64,000 bases of DNA from Azoarcus sp. DN11 (GTDB taxonomy: Bacteria; Pseudomonadota; Gammaproteobacteria; Burkholderiales; Rhodocyclaceae), in contig NZ_CP021731.1 of assembly GCF_003628555.1 (NCBI RefSeq), positions 4,712,001-4,776,000 on the forward strand, written 5' to 3'. The position numbers and the translations under genes were made by a program. Positions 18,532-28,210 of the stretch are shown one piece after another (the first letter of the stretch is position 1; each line of letters starts with the position of its first letter). The notes below the pieces were generated by a model, which saw nothing but the letters and a program-made list of their open reading frames with translations, was not told the DNA's origin and made no database searches.

Positions 18532-19284
18532 TCAAATCGACATCGAAAAGTACGCGCTCTTTCCGCCACAGACGAAAAGCGTCTGCCCGGTCACGTACTT
18601 CGAACTATCGCTCGCAAGAAAGCCGACTGCGTTGGCAACGTCAGAGGGCCTGCCCAAGCGCTTCACGGGAATGCCGGCGGCGAGCTTTTCCCGCTCCGCC
18701 ACAGGCGTCGCGTCGGTGTCGAGATCGCCCATGACGACCGTGCTCACCGTAACGCCGTCTCGCGCCGATTCGAGCGCGAGCGCCCGTGTGAGCCCGAACA
18801 GACCCGCACGCGCAGCGGCGACGTTGGCGCTCGCCGCGAGGCCGAGATAACGAATATCGCTGATATTGACCACGCGCCCGAAGCCACACTTGCGCATCAG
18901 CGGAACGACTTCGCGCAGGTAGTGGAACGGGCCCGCGATGCCGGCGCCGAGCGCCGCGCCGACGTCCGCATCGGAAATGTCCTGCAGCGCCTTGGCGGTC
19001 AGTACGCTTTCGTTCTGCACCAAGATGTCGATCCGCCCGTAGCGCGCCATCACCTGCGCGACCGCATCGCGGATCGAACCGGGCTCGACTGCGCCCGTCA
19101 CCACCGCGATCACCGCCACCCCCTTCTCGGCCAGCCGCGATGCGAGAGCGTCGAGCCGGCCGGCGTCCGCGCCCACGAGCGCGAGTTGCACACCCGGCGC
19201 GGCGAGCCGCAGCGCAACCGCCTCGCCCACCGCATCGTCGGCATTGACGATCAGAGCCACCCTTTCTTTGCCTTTCGATTCCAT
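18532..19284 (-). CDS. bbsC: SDR-fold non-catalytic partner of BbsD
   Basis: 250 residues from the ATG at 19284. SDR fold, but the glycine motif is degenerate (NADDAVG) and the YxxxK pair is replaced (Val at ~155, Arg at ~159). It is therefore a pseudoenzyme, in line with reports that the Thauera BbsCD alcohol dehydrogenase has an inactive BbsC subunit. Starts 13 nt after bbsB. Confidence 0.87.
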   Translation of the reverse strand: MESKGKERVALIVNADDAVGEAVALRLAAPGVQLALVGADAGRLDALASRLAEKGVAVIAVVTGAVEPGSIRDAVAQVMARYGRIDILVQNESVLTAKALQDISDADVGAALGAGIAGPFHYLREVVPLMRKCGFGRVVNISDIRYLGLAASANVAAARAGLFGLTRALALESARDGVTVSTVVMGDLDTDATPVAEREKLAAGIPVKRLGRPSDVANAVGFLASDSSKYVTGQTLFVCGGKSAYFSMSI

Positions 19285-19297
19285 CGCCGTCTCCCAG

Positions 19298-20467
19298 TTA
19301 CCAGCCGCGCACCAGCATGTGCATCGTGCAAGCCGCGTGTTCCGTGCCAGACAGCCCGCCACCCGTAACGTGCGTCATCGCCACACGCGGCACCGGATCG
19401 ACCTGATAGCCGGGACACTGGTTGCGCATCTGCTTGACGCTCGCGGCGATCTGGGCGGCCCCCGAAGCGCCGATCGGGTGACCATACGAGAGCATGCCGC
19501 CACGCGGACTGACGACACACTTGCCCCCGTGCGTCGTGTTGCCGTCGCGCAGGAACTTCAGCCCTTCGCCCTTCGGACACAGGCCGAGGCATTCGTAGTA
19601 CAGCAGCTCGGCAATCGTGAAAGCGTCGTGCAGTTCGACGATATTCACATCCTCAGGACCGATGCCCGACTCTTCATAGAGCTGCGCTGCGGTTTCCTCG
19701 GTGATGTCGTCGCCCGTTATGTCGCGCGGCCGGTTGTGGTAAGGCCCCGACCGCACGACCGAGCCCGCCACCAGAATCGGCTTGTCGATGCCCAACTTCT
19801 TCACCATCTCTTCCGAGCACACGACGACCGCCCCGGCGCCATCGGCGATGCCACAGCATTGCTGCAGCGTCAGCGGAGACGCGACGACGCGCGAATTGAC
19901 GACCTCCTCGACCGAAATCTCACCCTTGAACCACGCATACGGATTGTTGGTCGCGTGGCGGCGGTTCTTCACGGTGATCATCGCCAGATCCTCGGCCGTG
20001 GCCCCGGTCTCGTACATGTAACGCTGCGCGCGCATCGCGTACTTGCCGGTCATGACCGCGCCGTGCACCGTTTCGATATCCGACATGGCCGTTGCAAAGG
20101 CAGTGCCTTGCGCCATGTGCAGCGTGTGATTCTCGCAGCCGATGCCGATCGCGACGTCGGCAAGCCCCATCGCCACGTCCCGCACCGCCAGATGCACTGC
20201 CATACCCCCTGCGGAGCATGCGCTTTCGACTGTCATGATTGGAAGATGTCCGCACATGCCCAGATCCTTGAGCACGGTTTGACCGATCACCATTCCGTTG
20301 GTGCCATTGCCGACGTAGGCGCTCTGCACCACCGTCGGACGGTCGATATTCGACGCCTTCAGCGCCTCGAATGCCGCGGCACGGCCCAGCACATCGAAAT
20401 CGACCTCGTGCCGCCCGAATTTCGTTTCGCCGACCCCGGCGATATAGACCTTGCGCTGCAGTTTCAT
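19298..20467 (-). CDS. bbsB: Benzoylsuccinyl-CoA thiolase, catalytic subunit
   Basis: 389 residues, thiolase/SCP-2 type. Nucleophilic Cys84 in [17 protein letters not shown], and the C-terminal GHPIGASG motif are present. Cleaves benzoylsuccinyl-CoA into benzoyl-CoA and succinyl-CoA, the last step before the benzoyl-CoA pathway. Paired with BbsA encoded 20 nt upstream. Confidence 0.88.
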   Translation of the reverse strand: MKLQRKVYIAGVGETKFGRHEVDFDVLGRAAAFEALKASNIDRPTVVQSAYVGNGTNGMVIGQTVLKDLGMCGHLPIMTVESACSAGGMAVHLAVRDVAMGLADVAIGIGCENHTLHMAQGTAFATAMSDIETVHGAVMTGKYAMRAQRYMYETGATAEDLAMITVKNRRHATNNPYAWFKGEISVEEVVNSRVVASPLTLQQCCGIADGAGAVVVCSEEMVKKLGIDKPILVAGSVVRSGPYHNRPRDITGDDITEETAAQLYEESGIGPEDVNIVELHDAFTIAELLYYECLGLCPKGEGLKFLRDGNTTHGGKCVVSPRGGMLSYGHPIGASGAAQIAASVKQMRNQCPGYQVDPVPRVAMTHVTGGGLSGTEHAACTMHMLVRGW

Positions 20468-20487
20468 TTTCTTTCACCCACCGAGAT

Positions 20488-20922
20488 TTATGCCTTGCGG
20501 AACTTGTAGCTGATCAGCGGAACGCCGTCGCGGTTGTCGCGAACGGGCCCCACGGTCAGTTCGACCTCCTCGTCGCAGCGGAAGCTGCCGGGCTCGCCTT
20601 CCAGCTGCGCGAAAATCCGCAGGTTCTCGGGCAGATCGATGTAGCCGAACGAATATGGCGTTTTCATTCCCGCCTGACCAATGAAATTGTCGCTGAAGCT
20701 GTAGAGCTTCCCGCGTCGGCTTAGCGGCACGACATCGAACTCCTCGCCCCAGCAACTCGGGCACGGACTCAGCTTGGGGAAATCCAGCTGGCCGCACCCC
20801 TTGCAGCGATACCCCTTGAGATACGGCGCGCCGCCGTCCGCGGGCACCTCGAGCAGGTCCGGATGAAAGAATGTGATATCCGGCTTCTTCTCCGGTTTCT
20901 TGTTCGGCTTTTGATCTGACAT
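20488..20922 (-). CDS. bbsA: Zinc-ribbon/OB-fold thiolase subunit BbsA
   Basis: 144 residues, DUF35/ChsH2-like. N-terminal zinc ribbon CKGCGQ ... CPSCWG with two CxxC pairs, then an OB-fold (FAQLEGEPG, VELTVGPV). Such subunits bind the CoA substrate next to a thiolase; BbsA is known as an integrated Zn-finger subunit of the BbsAB thiolase. First gene of the operon, preceded by the shared promoter block. Confidence 0.87.
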   Translation of the reverse strand: MSDQKPNKKPEKKPDITFFHPDLLEVPADGGAPYLKGYRCKGCGQLDFPKLSPCPSCWGEEFDVVPLSRRGKLYSFSDNFIGQAGMKTPYSFGYIDLPENLRIFAQLEGEPGSFRCDEEVELTVGPVRDNRDGVPLISYKFRKA

Positions 20923-20963
20923 GACGCCTCCGCAGCATTTGTTTCATTTTCAACGTAGATCCA

Positions 20964-21010
20964 ATTAAACGCGCCTGGTTGCGGCGCAACAATTGGTGCG
21001 GACACCTAAC
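20964..21010 (-). promoter_or_regulatory. Promoter and putative operator of the bbs operon
   Basis: On the minus strand: inverted repeat GGTG-N4-CACC (20995-21006), a -35-like TTGTTG (20987-20992), a 17-nt spacer and a -10-like TTTAAT (20964-20969). The 24 bases 20987-21010 are identical to 28167-28190 ahead of the transport operon, with the same spacing to a -10. The centre of the repeat would lie near -43, a usual place for an activator; a repressor is also possible. The regulator is not in the window. Confidence 0.6.
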
Positions 21011-21117
21011 TGTTAAGGGTACCCCCCACCCGCACGCGCCAAGGCGGAAATTCACGTCGAGCGGCGGTGTCGACAATCTGGCCGCACAGGCGCGGATACC
21101 CTGCCAATTTCGGCTGT

Positions 21118-21141
21118 AAAAAAAACGCGCCGAAAGGCGCG
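21118..21141 (-). terminator. Rho-independent terminator of the transport operon
   Basis: On the minus strand, stem CGCGCC/GGCGCG (21126-21131 with 21136-21141) with a 4-nt loop is followed by eight T (21118-21125). It lies 45 nt after the DUF1329 stop and isolates that operon from bbs. Confidence 0.85.
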
Positions 21142-21186
21142 CAAAGTTCCCACGGGAGGAGAGGAACCCCGAGAAAAATCTTCTAC

Positions 21187-22500
21187 TCAGTTTCCGCCAC
21201 GCATGTTCTGGACGTTAAACAGGCTGACCGGGACCATCTGAGCGTCCAGTTGCGCCTTGAGCTGTCCGGTCGTGCAGTGCTTCGCCTGGATATCGATCAT
21301 GGTGAACGCATCGAACGGAGTTATGCCGCTGCCCTTGTTCTTGGCCAGGTGGAAGTCGGGATGCGTCCATCCGACAACATACGTCTTCCACAAATCACCC
21401 TTGCGGTCATGCACAAGCGACATGCTAATTACCGAGGTTTGCGCGTCCATGTAAAGCACCCGTCTGCTCACCGGATGATTGGTGTCGATCGGAGACGATT
21501 CGAGGATGTGCACCTTGCGCAACTGCCACGTGACGCTGGGGAAGCACCCGCCCTTTCCGCCGAAGGCGACGTACTTGTAGCCGTCCGGCTCTTTGTATTC
21601 ATCGGACAGCTTCATGTCGTTATGGTTGTAAAAAGGCATCAGTATGTTCGCCGTGCCCTGGTACTTCCAGTTCATGTCCGAAATACGGCCGTTATAGCCC
21701 TCGAAGTCCTCGATCATGATGTCTGAGCCGAGAAAGGCGTCCGTAGTCTGTCCGGTCGACAACCGGCGCACGCGGCGCTGGAAACCGAGATAGAGATAAG
21801 CGTCGTCCAGCTTCGTGTCGTCCTCGTAGCGCTGGATCAGCAGCTGTGTGTTCTTGACATCCTGCGGTTCATATACTTTCACGTAGGTCGCGCGATACAG
21901 TTTCGACGGGTTCGGCGTAATTTCCGGCACCGGAGCCTGGCTTACTCGATGCGTATACTTTAAGAAATGAAAACCGAACAGGATATTGCGCTCGACCTTG
22001 CCGCTGTCCATGTTAATGTACTTCCAGTAAAACGGCGAGATCGCCAGGCCGTCGTACGCGTTCATGCCATAGCGGTTGTTCCACGCAAGCTTCTCGCCGG
22101 CCCGCGGGTCCTTTGCATCGGGTTCTTCAGGGAAAGGACGCCCTGCGACATAGCCGACCAGCTCACCCGGTTTTGCACCGAGCTTCACCTTGCCGGCGTT
22201 CACCTTGGTCGCGTCGACATAGCTCTTATTGGTGTCGAACGAGGTCGTTGCTCCGACAGTGATCTCGACCGCCCCTTCCCGAATGTACCGCTGCATTCCC
22301 GGGTCGAGGACCCCCTCGAAATTCGCGACGTTCCCCTGGTTGATCACCGTTCCGGGCGCAACACCGGGAGCCGTCGGCAGGGCATGCATGTACGGGAAGA
22401 AGGATTTCTCGATATCCGCTTCGGTCGCCGCGTGCGGCGTTCCCGCCGCACAGGCCAGCGCCACTACGATCACCCCATGCCCTGCAATATGTCTGGTCAT
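21187..22500 (-). CDS. DUF1329 family protein
   Basis: 437 residues from the ATG at 22500 with AGGAGA upstream. A signal peptide is visible (GVIVVALACAAGTPHAA). DUF1329 proteins are periplasmic or outer-membrane-associated beta-rich proteins that regularly occur with DUF1302 proteins and an RND permease in clusters for steroids, alkanes and aromatics. Last gene of this operon. A role in moving a hydrophobic substrate across the envelope is inferred from context. Confidence 0.8.
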   Translation of the reverse strand: MTRHIAGHGVIVVALACAAGTPHAATEADIEKSFFPYMHALPTAPGVAPGTVINQGNVANFEGVLDPGMQRYIREGAVEITVGATTSFDTNKSYVDATKVNAGKVKLGAKPGELVGYVAGRPFPEEPDAKDPRAGEKLAWNNRYGMNAYDGLAISPFYWKYINMDSGKVERNILFGFHFLKYTHRVSQAPVPEITPNPSKLYRATYVKVYEPQDVKNTQLLIQRYEDDTKLDDAYLYLGFQRRVRRLSTGQTTDAFLGSDIMIEDFEGYNGRISDMNWKYQGTANILMPFYNHNDMKLSDEYKEPDGYKYVAFGGKGGCFPSVTWQLRKVHILESSPIDTNHPVSRRVLYMDAQTSVISMSLVHDRKGDLWKTYVVGWTHPDFHLAKNKGSGITPFDAFTMIDIQAKHCTTGQLKAQLDAQMVPVSLFNVQNMRGGN

Positions 22501-22527
22501 TTCCACTGTCTCCTCTTAAATGGTGCG

Positions 22528-24573
22528 TCAGAACTTGTAGCGAACCATCACGTAGATATCGTCTTCCGCAACCGCTGTTCCGATCGGTCCGGCGCGGAAG
22601 CGTGCGGTCGGCTCGAAACCAGGCAAGCCCGCCGATCCCGGGACAAACGGCTGGCCCGCGGCCGTATAGGTCGTGAAGGGCGGATAGGGGTTGAACGAAC
22701 GGGCGTCGTCGAACTTGTAGTGGCTACTCCCGTTCGTATATTTAAAGTTGGCACCGAGGGTGACCTTGAAGTCGTCGGTGACGCTCCACTCGATCTGAGG
22801 CGCGACGGTGAGTGCCTTGGCACGGAAGTCGCGTGCCACCATCACCTGCGGGCTGACCCGATCCCCGGCGAGGAATCCCTTGATCAGCAGCGTGCCGATG
22901 AAGTTGTCTTCCCAATCGACGATGCCCACCGTACCAAGCGGGCCATCATGTCGTTCGTGATCGATTATGTGCTGCCAGAACAACTGCGCAGAAATCTGCG
23001 TTGCCCGCGTCGTGCTGATGAACGGAATGAAGGTCGGCCGGTCGACTCCGATAACGGTGCGCAGCACCCTGTTCTTCGAGTACAACTCGCGCCGCGCGGT
23101 GTTCACGAACTCCTCGCCATGCGTCAGCGCGCCTTCCATACGAATGGCTGCATTCGCATCGGGAATCTGGAAATCCAGCGAACCGCCAACGAGGTTCACC
23201 CGCGGGTAATGGATGTCGAACGCGATCAGGTGGCTCACCGGAACACCGGCCGCCGGAGGGGTCGTATTGCCCGTCCCGCCGGTGAAGGGGTTCACGGCGC
23301 CAGCGCTGAACGCATGCAGGCTTGGAAGTTGCGAACGGTAGGTCAGCGCATTCAGGGAAAACGCGAGGCCGCCCTGCGTGATCCCCTCGTACTTGACGCC
23401 CAGTTGCGTGTTCGAGAGCGACCACGCGGGCAGATGCACTTTGCGGACGCCGATCTGATGCGGCCCGAAATCCGTCGCAGCCCAGGCGCCGGCAGTCCCC
23501 GCCGGAACGGGACTGAAGTTCGCAACGGTTCCCCCGTTGTCCCACAGGTTCGCGAAGCCGCGGAAGAAACAAGCCGCGTCGAGCATCACGTTCGGAGTGC
23601 CGCACTGTCCGAGGTTGTTCGGCCGGAATTTGTCGAAATTCCACACTACCTGCACGTTGCGGTCCTGCATCGACTCGCTCGCGCCCATACGGTACTCGGC
23701 CTGCGCGATCCACATCGGGATGCGGATATCCTGCAACTCATCGTAAATATTGTTGCGCGAGTAGTCGACCGGATTGATGACATCGAGCACGCGGAACAGA
23801 TCGGTGCGCCCCCACACCACCTGCTGCCGACCGAGCTTCAGGAAAAGCTCAGTGCCATCGGCGAGCGGAAATGTCTTCTTCGCATAAAATTCGCGCAGGA
23901 AATCGAGCCGATCGTTGAACTCCGGCGTCTCGAGTTCCCGCAGATTCAGATCCCCGTAGCCGCCGAAGTCGCGGCAGCCTCGCGAATCGCGGTCGCACGG
24001 CCGGACTGGGACGCCGAAGACCGCGCCCCGCTCGGGCCTGTGCCAACGGTCGCCCAGCACGCGCATGCCATCGTTCGGATTCGCCGCCAGATCGAAGCCC
24101 AAAGCGTTAGTCGGCGGCAAGCCGATCGCTGTGCCGATCGGGTTGTTGATCCCGCCGCCGTGCGGCACCTGCGTCAGGTTGAGAGGCGTGCCGGCGGTCG
24201 TCGGCACAGGCGGCAACAACGGTGCCGCTGTGTTCTCGAGCGTGATCGCGCCACCTGCGTTGCGCCCGTACTCATCCTTGTTCAACTGATACACGCCATC
24301 CCAGCTACCGCGCAGGATGCCGCGAAAAGCCCAGCCGTCTCCCATCTGCCTGTCGGCTTCGACCTGCAGGGTGTTGCGGAACTTCGCGAGCCCCGCCCGA
24401 CTCCGCCGCGCGGTGTGGTTTTCGTAATACACGTCGGCGACCCATGGCGTTGTGCTGCTAGCCAGATCCGGAAGATTTTCATCCGCTGCCTGCACCGCCC
24501 CACCCACTGTCAGCGACAGTGCGGCGGCGAGAACGCTCAATTTCGGGCGCGAAATATCCCTTGCTGTCTTCAT
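22528..24573 (-). CDS. DUF1302 family outer-membrane protein
   Basis: 681 residues with a signal peptide (LSVLAAALSLTVGGAVQA) and a C-terminal VMVRYKF ending in Phe, typical of a beta-barrel. DUF1302 proteins accompany DUF1329 proteins. Strong GGGGAGG ribosome site. Probably an outer-membrane channel for the hydrocarbon or its products. Confidence 0.8.
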   Translation of the reverse strand: MKTARDISRPKLSVLAAALSLTVGGAVQAADENLPDLASSTTPWVADVYYENHTARRSRAGLAKFRNTLQVEADRQMGDGWAFRGILRGSWDGVYQLNKDEYGRNAGGAITLENTAAPLLPPVPTTAGTPLNLTQVPHGGGINNPIGTAIGLPPTNALGFDLAANPNDGMRVLGDRWHRPERGAVFGVPVRPCDRDSRGCRDFGGYGDLNLRELETPEFNDRLDFLREFYAKKTFPLADGTELFLKLGRQQVVWGRTDLFRVLDVINPVDYSRNNIYDELQDIRIPMWIAQAEYRMGASESMQDRNVQVVWNFDKFRPNNLGQCGTPNVMLDAACFFRGFANLWDNGGTVANFSPVPAGTAGAWAATDFGPHQIGVRKVHLPAWSLSNTQLGVKYEGITQGGLAFSLNALTYRSQLPSLHAFSAGAVNPFTGGTGNTTPPAAGVPVSHLIAFDIHYPRVNLVGGSLDFQIPDANAAIRMEGALTHGEEFVNTARRELYSKNRVLRTVIGVDRPTFIPFISTTRATQISAQLFWQHIIDHERHDGPLGTVGIVDWEDNFIGTLLIKGFLAGDRVSPQVMVARDFRAKALTVAPQIEWSVTDDFKVTLGANFKYTNGSSHYKFDDARSFNPYPPFTTYTAAGQPFVPGSAGLPGFEPTARFRAGPIGTAVAEDDIYVMVRYKF

Positions 24574-24640
24574 ACCGCTTGTCCTCCCCTGAAAGACCGG
24601 ATTCGAGTTGGGTTCGAGTCTTGCACCGGATCGGGCGCCG

Positions 24641-27064
24641 TTACGCCGGTTGTGCGATCAATGTGCAGTCCGCTTTCCACCCCCGCTCGCGGACCTGGAG
24701 AACCTGGTCCTCGTCGAGATAGACTGCCGTGATGAAGCGCGGCTTGAAGATCATGACCCACGCCGGCACGAGCAACGTAGCGGCCGCCACGTTGAAAACC
24801 AGCATCAGGCACAGCAGAAGAGCGGCGTCGGATTGGAAGCGCAGATCCGACAGCACGATCCACATGACGACGCCGGCAATCAGCGTCATTGCCGTGAAGG
24901 AGACCGCGAAACCGGTCGTCGCGATCGCCTTCATCACCGCCTGCGCGAGATCCTGCAGAGCCGCCATTTCCTCGCGGATCCGGTTCATGATGTAGATTGC
25001 GTAATCGATGCCGACGCCAATACCAACCGCGATAACCGGTACGGTATTCACGTTCATGCCGATATGCATCACGCTCATGTACGCATAGGTCAGCACCGTG
25101 GCGAAGGTCATCGGCAACACCATCAGCCATCCCGCGTGCAGCGATGCGTAGAAGGCCCAGACGAAGGCGAACGAGAGCGTCAGCACCAGCGGCACAATGA
25201 GGAAGTTATCGTGCCTGACTGCGTCGTTGATCGCCGCGTTGACCCCGATCGCCCCCCCGGCGAGCTCGATGCTCAGTCCTGGGGCGGCATTCCCCGGCGC
25301 GCTGATGGCCGCCTCGGCCAGCGCTATCGCACGCTCGATCGTCTGCCCCTGGAGATCCTTGTAGTAAAACACCACGTTGGCGAGGTTCTCGTCGGAATTG
25401 GTGTACTCGTTCAACGCGCCCGGGATCGGGCTTGCTGCCATGAAAGTAAACATCAGGCCCCCGATCTCGTTCGCGTCGGACGGAATCTGGTTCCAGCGCG
25501 GATCGGTGTTGTGGATGAGGCCATTGACAGAGCGGATCAGCCCCGGCAGCGCCTTCGTACCACCGACGTTCGGATCGTGCAGCATCGTGTTCTGGAACGA
25601 TTCGATCGCGCGCAGCACCTCGGGATTCTTCAGCCCCCCCTTTTCGGCCGTGCGCGCCACGACGTAGAGCTCTTCCGAACCCGGAAAGCGCTCATTGATC
25701 GCACGCGACGACGCGTTGTAATCGTGCTCGGGGTAGAGCAGCGGGCTTCCCGGCTCGGCCTCGCCAATCTGCACACCGAGGCTCAGCCACGATCCGATCG
25801 CAACAAGCACCGCTGCGCTGACGAGCACCGCTATCGATCCGCCACGCGAGCCGACCACACCGAAGAGTCCGACAATCACTTTGCGCAGGACGCTCTCACG
25901 CGCTTCTGCGACGCGCGGCGGCGGCAGCACGTGCAGCAGCAGCGGCACGACGAGGAGCACCGTGAATATCACCGAGAAGCCCCAGAAGCCCGCGTAATAA
26001 CCCATCTTCGTGTTGATCGGCGCGGCACCGAGCGTCAGCACGAGTATGCCGACAGTATCGACGATGATCGCCAGCGATCCCGGCCTGAACAGATCGTCGA
26101 ACGCATCGCGCGCAGCTCGCCGCGAATCGCCCGTCCGGCCAAGCTCAAAGTAGTAGCGTTCGACCAGTTGGATGCTGTGCGACATCGCGCGAGCGGCAAT
26201 GAGGAACGGAATCACCAAGTTCAGCGGATCGAGATTCCAGCCCATCAGCGAGACGAAACCGAGGCCCCAGATCGACGACAATGTCACCCCCAGCAGCGGC
26301 AACATCACACCGTACAGACGCCGGAAATAGATCACCAGCAGCGCCACCATCAGCGCAAGCGTGTACAGGAAGATCTGAATGATCTGAGACAGGTACGTGT
26401 AAACCCAGCCGATCAGCACCGGACTGCCGGTTGCATAGATCCTCACCCCGTCCGCGGCCTCGCTCGCCCGCACCGCCTGAAGCTCGGCAAAAGTCTTGCC
26501 GTAGTCGATATTGTCGGCCTCGTTCAACTGCGCCTTGATCAGCGCGGACTTGAGATCCGGCGATACCATCAGGCCATAGACGCGCGGATTGGCCATGACG
26601 TCCGTCCTGAGCGTCGCGAGTTCCTCGCCGGTCAGTTTCGGCTGCGCCGGATCGTAGTAGAGCCGCGAGATCATCTCACCGCTCTCGGTCAACCAGATCT
26701 TGCGCACCGTGCGATGCGCGAGGCTCGACACCTGGTTGTGATTGACGCCTGGCAGGTTGTCGACCGCCTGTGTGAGCCGATGCAGGCGCGACAACGTCTC
26801 ATTGGTGAAGATGTCCCCGTCCTCGACCTCGAGCGCGACGACGATCTGGCTCGCACCGCCGAAGCTGCCGCGAATCTCGTTGTGCAGCTTGATGTAGGGG
26901 TGGCTTTGCGGCAGCAGGTCTTCGAACGCCGAGTAGATCTGCAGTCCGGGAACCTTGAGCGCAAAAAAGACCGTCACCAGGAAGATTGCTGCGAGGATCG
27001 CACGCGGAAACCTGAAGACGATAGTCTCCAATTCATGGACTGCATGGGTAATACGATGACGCAT
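24641..27064 (-). CDS. RND/MMPL-superfamily transporter
   Basis: 807 residues from the ATG at 27064. One N-terminal membrane helix, a large periplasmic loop, a block of five helices, then a second loop and block ending near residue 780: the 12-helix duplicated topology of MMPL/HpnN-like permeases. No separate membrane-fusion protein is encoded; the DUF1302/DUF1329 pair may take that place. Import versus export of aromatic hydrocarbon cannot be decided. Confidence 0.82.
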   Translation of the reverse strand: MRHRITHAVHELETIVFRFPRAILAAIFLVTVFFALKVPGLQIYSAFEDLLPQSHPYIKLHNEIRGSFGGASQIVVALEVEDGDIFTNETLSRLHRLTQAVDNLPGVNHNQVSSLAHRTVRKIWLTESGEMISRLYYDPAQPKLTGEELATLRTDVMANPRVYGLMVSPDLKSALIKAQLNEADNIDYGKTFAELQAVRASEAADGVRIYATGSPVLIGWVYTYLSQIIQIFLYTLALMVALLVIYFRRLYGVMLPLLGVTLSSIWGLGFVSLMGWNLDPLNLVIPFLIAARAMSHSIQLVERYYFELGRTGDSRRAARDAFDDLFRPGSLAIIVDTVGILVLTLGAAPINTKMGYYAGFWGFSVIFTVLLVVPLLLHVLPPPRVAEARESVLRKVIVGLFGVVGSRGGSIAVLVSAAVLVAIGSWLSLGVQIGEAEPGSPLLYPEHDYNASSRAINERFPGSEELYVVARTAEKGGLKNPEVLRAIESFQNTMLHDPNVGGTKALPGLIRSVNGLIHNTDPRWNQIPSDANEIGGLMFTFMAASPIPGALNEYTNSDENLANVVFYYKDLQGQTIERAIALAEAAISAPGNAAPGLSIELAGGAIGVNAAINDAVRHDNFLIVPLVLTLSFAFVWAFYASLHAGWLMVLPMTFATVLTYAYMSVMHIGMNVNTVPVIAVGIGVGIDYAIYIMNRIREEMAALQDLAQAVMKAIATTGFAVSFTAMTLIAGVVMWIVLSDLRFQSDAALLLCLMLVFNVAAATLLVPAWVMIFKPRFITAVYLDEDQVLQVRERGWKADCTLIAQPA

Positions 27065-27077
27065 CACGTAACCTCGC

Positions 27078-28058
27078 TCAGTTGTTCGCCGTAGCCTTGT
27101 GGTCGCCGACGAGCGTCGTCACCTCCACGCCCCCTGCCCCACCCGCGAGAAGAACCCGCCCTTCGCCGAGCTGCATCGCGGCGCGCAAATACGTCGTCCT
27201 GCGCGCATCGGCGACCTTCCACTGATCGCCGCTCAGCCGGAACACGAGACCGTTGATCCCTACGCCCACCGGCGCGCCACCACCGTCCAGCGACAAACCG
27301 TATATCGGCGCACCCGCCTCATTGACCTGCTTGATCCAGCTCTGTCCGCCGTCGGTGGTCTGCATGACCACCCCGGCGAGCCCCGCCACCCAACCTCGCT
27401 GACGGTCAACGAACACAGCCGCATACGGATAGAACTCGTCACTGATCTTCGGCAGTGCCTCCCATGTCGCGCCGCCATCGACGGTGCGGTAAACCGCACC
27501 GAATTCACCGGTAACGAAACCTTCGCGCTCGTCGAGGAACTGAACGCTGGCGAGCATTGCGTCGTCGCCGACAACGGTCATATTCCAGTTCGCGCCCTGG
27601 TCGACACTCGATGCAATCGTGCTCCCGCTGCCGACGACCCAAAGGCGGTTCGTCGCGTCGCAGGTGATCGCGAGCGGGTTGACGGGTTCGTCGATCGCGC
27701 GAGCCAGCCATTCACCACCGGCCGCGTCGGCGGCCCACACGCGATGAAAGAAATCCAGCGCAGCAAAGCTCCCGTCCGGACAGGCTGTCACACCAATGAA
27801 CGAGCTACTCGAATCCAGTTGTTGTCGCGTCCAACTCACGCCACGATCATTGGACGTCAGCACAACGCCGTTGGCGCCGACCACGATGGTCGTCTTCCCG
27901 TTGTCCGCAACCGCCTGAAAGGCATCGGACCGCTTGATTACGGCAGAGCTGGCGGCGCTGATGTTCGACGTACCTGCCGATACACCGCATCCCGCAAGCA
28001 TCATGCAAAGCGATACCTCGAGAATCGTGGGGTACCATGGCTTCGCCTCGATATTCAT
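27078..28058 (-). CDS. YCF48/BNR-repeat lipoprotein
   Basis: 326 residues. A lipoprotein signal ends at LAGCG (lipidated Cys24). The rest consists of beta-propeller repeats with DRGVSWTR, DQGANWNM, DGGATWEA and DGGQSWIK motifs, as in YCF48/BNR proteins. First gene of the transport operon with an AGGAG site. Such genes commonly precede MMPL-DUF1302-DUF1329 clusters; possibly an assembly factor. Confidence 0.8.
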   Translation of the reverse strand: MNIEAKPWYPTILEVSLCMMLAGCGVSAGTSNISAASSAVIKRSDAFQAVADNGKTTIVVGANGVVLTSNDRGVSWTRQQLDSSSSFIGVTACPDGSFAALDFFHRVWAADAAGGEWLARAIDEPVNPLAITCDATNRLWVVGSGSTIASSVDQGANWNMTVVGDDAMLASVQFLDEREGFVTGEFGAVYRTVDGGATWEALPKISDEFYPYAAVFVDRQRGWVAGLAGVVMQTTDGGQSWIKQVNEAGAPIYGLSLDGGGAPVGVGINGLVFRLSGDQWKVADARRTTYLRAAMQLGEGRVLLAGGAGGVEVTTLVGDHKATANN

Positions 28059-28143
28059 AAGTTTGTCTCCTCCGTTCGGGTGTCGTCGGCGCGCCTAACG
28101 CGGCCCCTACTCTTGCAACGCGAAACCATCCCCCGACGGTCGG

Positions 28144-28190
28144 AATGTAGGCCTCGGATATCGCGCCAACAATTGGTGCGGACACCTAAC
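28144..28190 (-). promoter_or_regulatory. Promoter and putative operator of the transport operon
   Basis: Minus strand: GGTG-N4-CACC repeat (28175-28186), TTGTTG (28167-28172), a 17-nt spacer, and a -10-like TACATT (28144-28149). The layout is superimposable on the bbs promoter, with 24 identical bases, so the same regulator should act on both. The IS element begins about 20 bp upstream. Confidence 0.6.
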
Positions 28191-28210
28191 GAATAGAGAG
28201 TTGTTCCTAG

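Noticed and set aside
24608-27094. 828-codon plus-strand frame opposite the RND transporter
   Set aside because: Arg/His-rich shadow frame without motifs; the minus strand encodes a typical MMPL permease.
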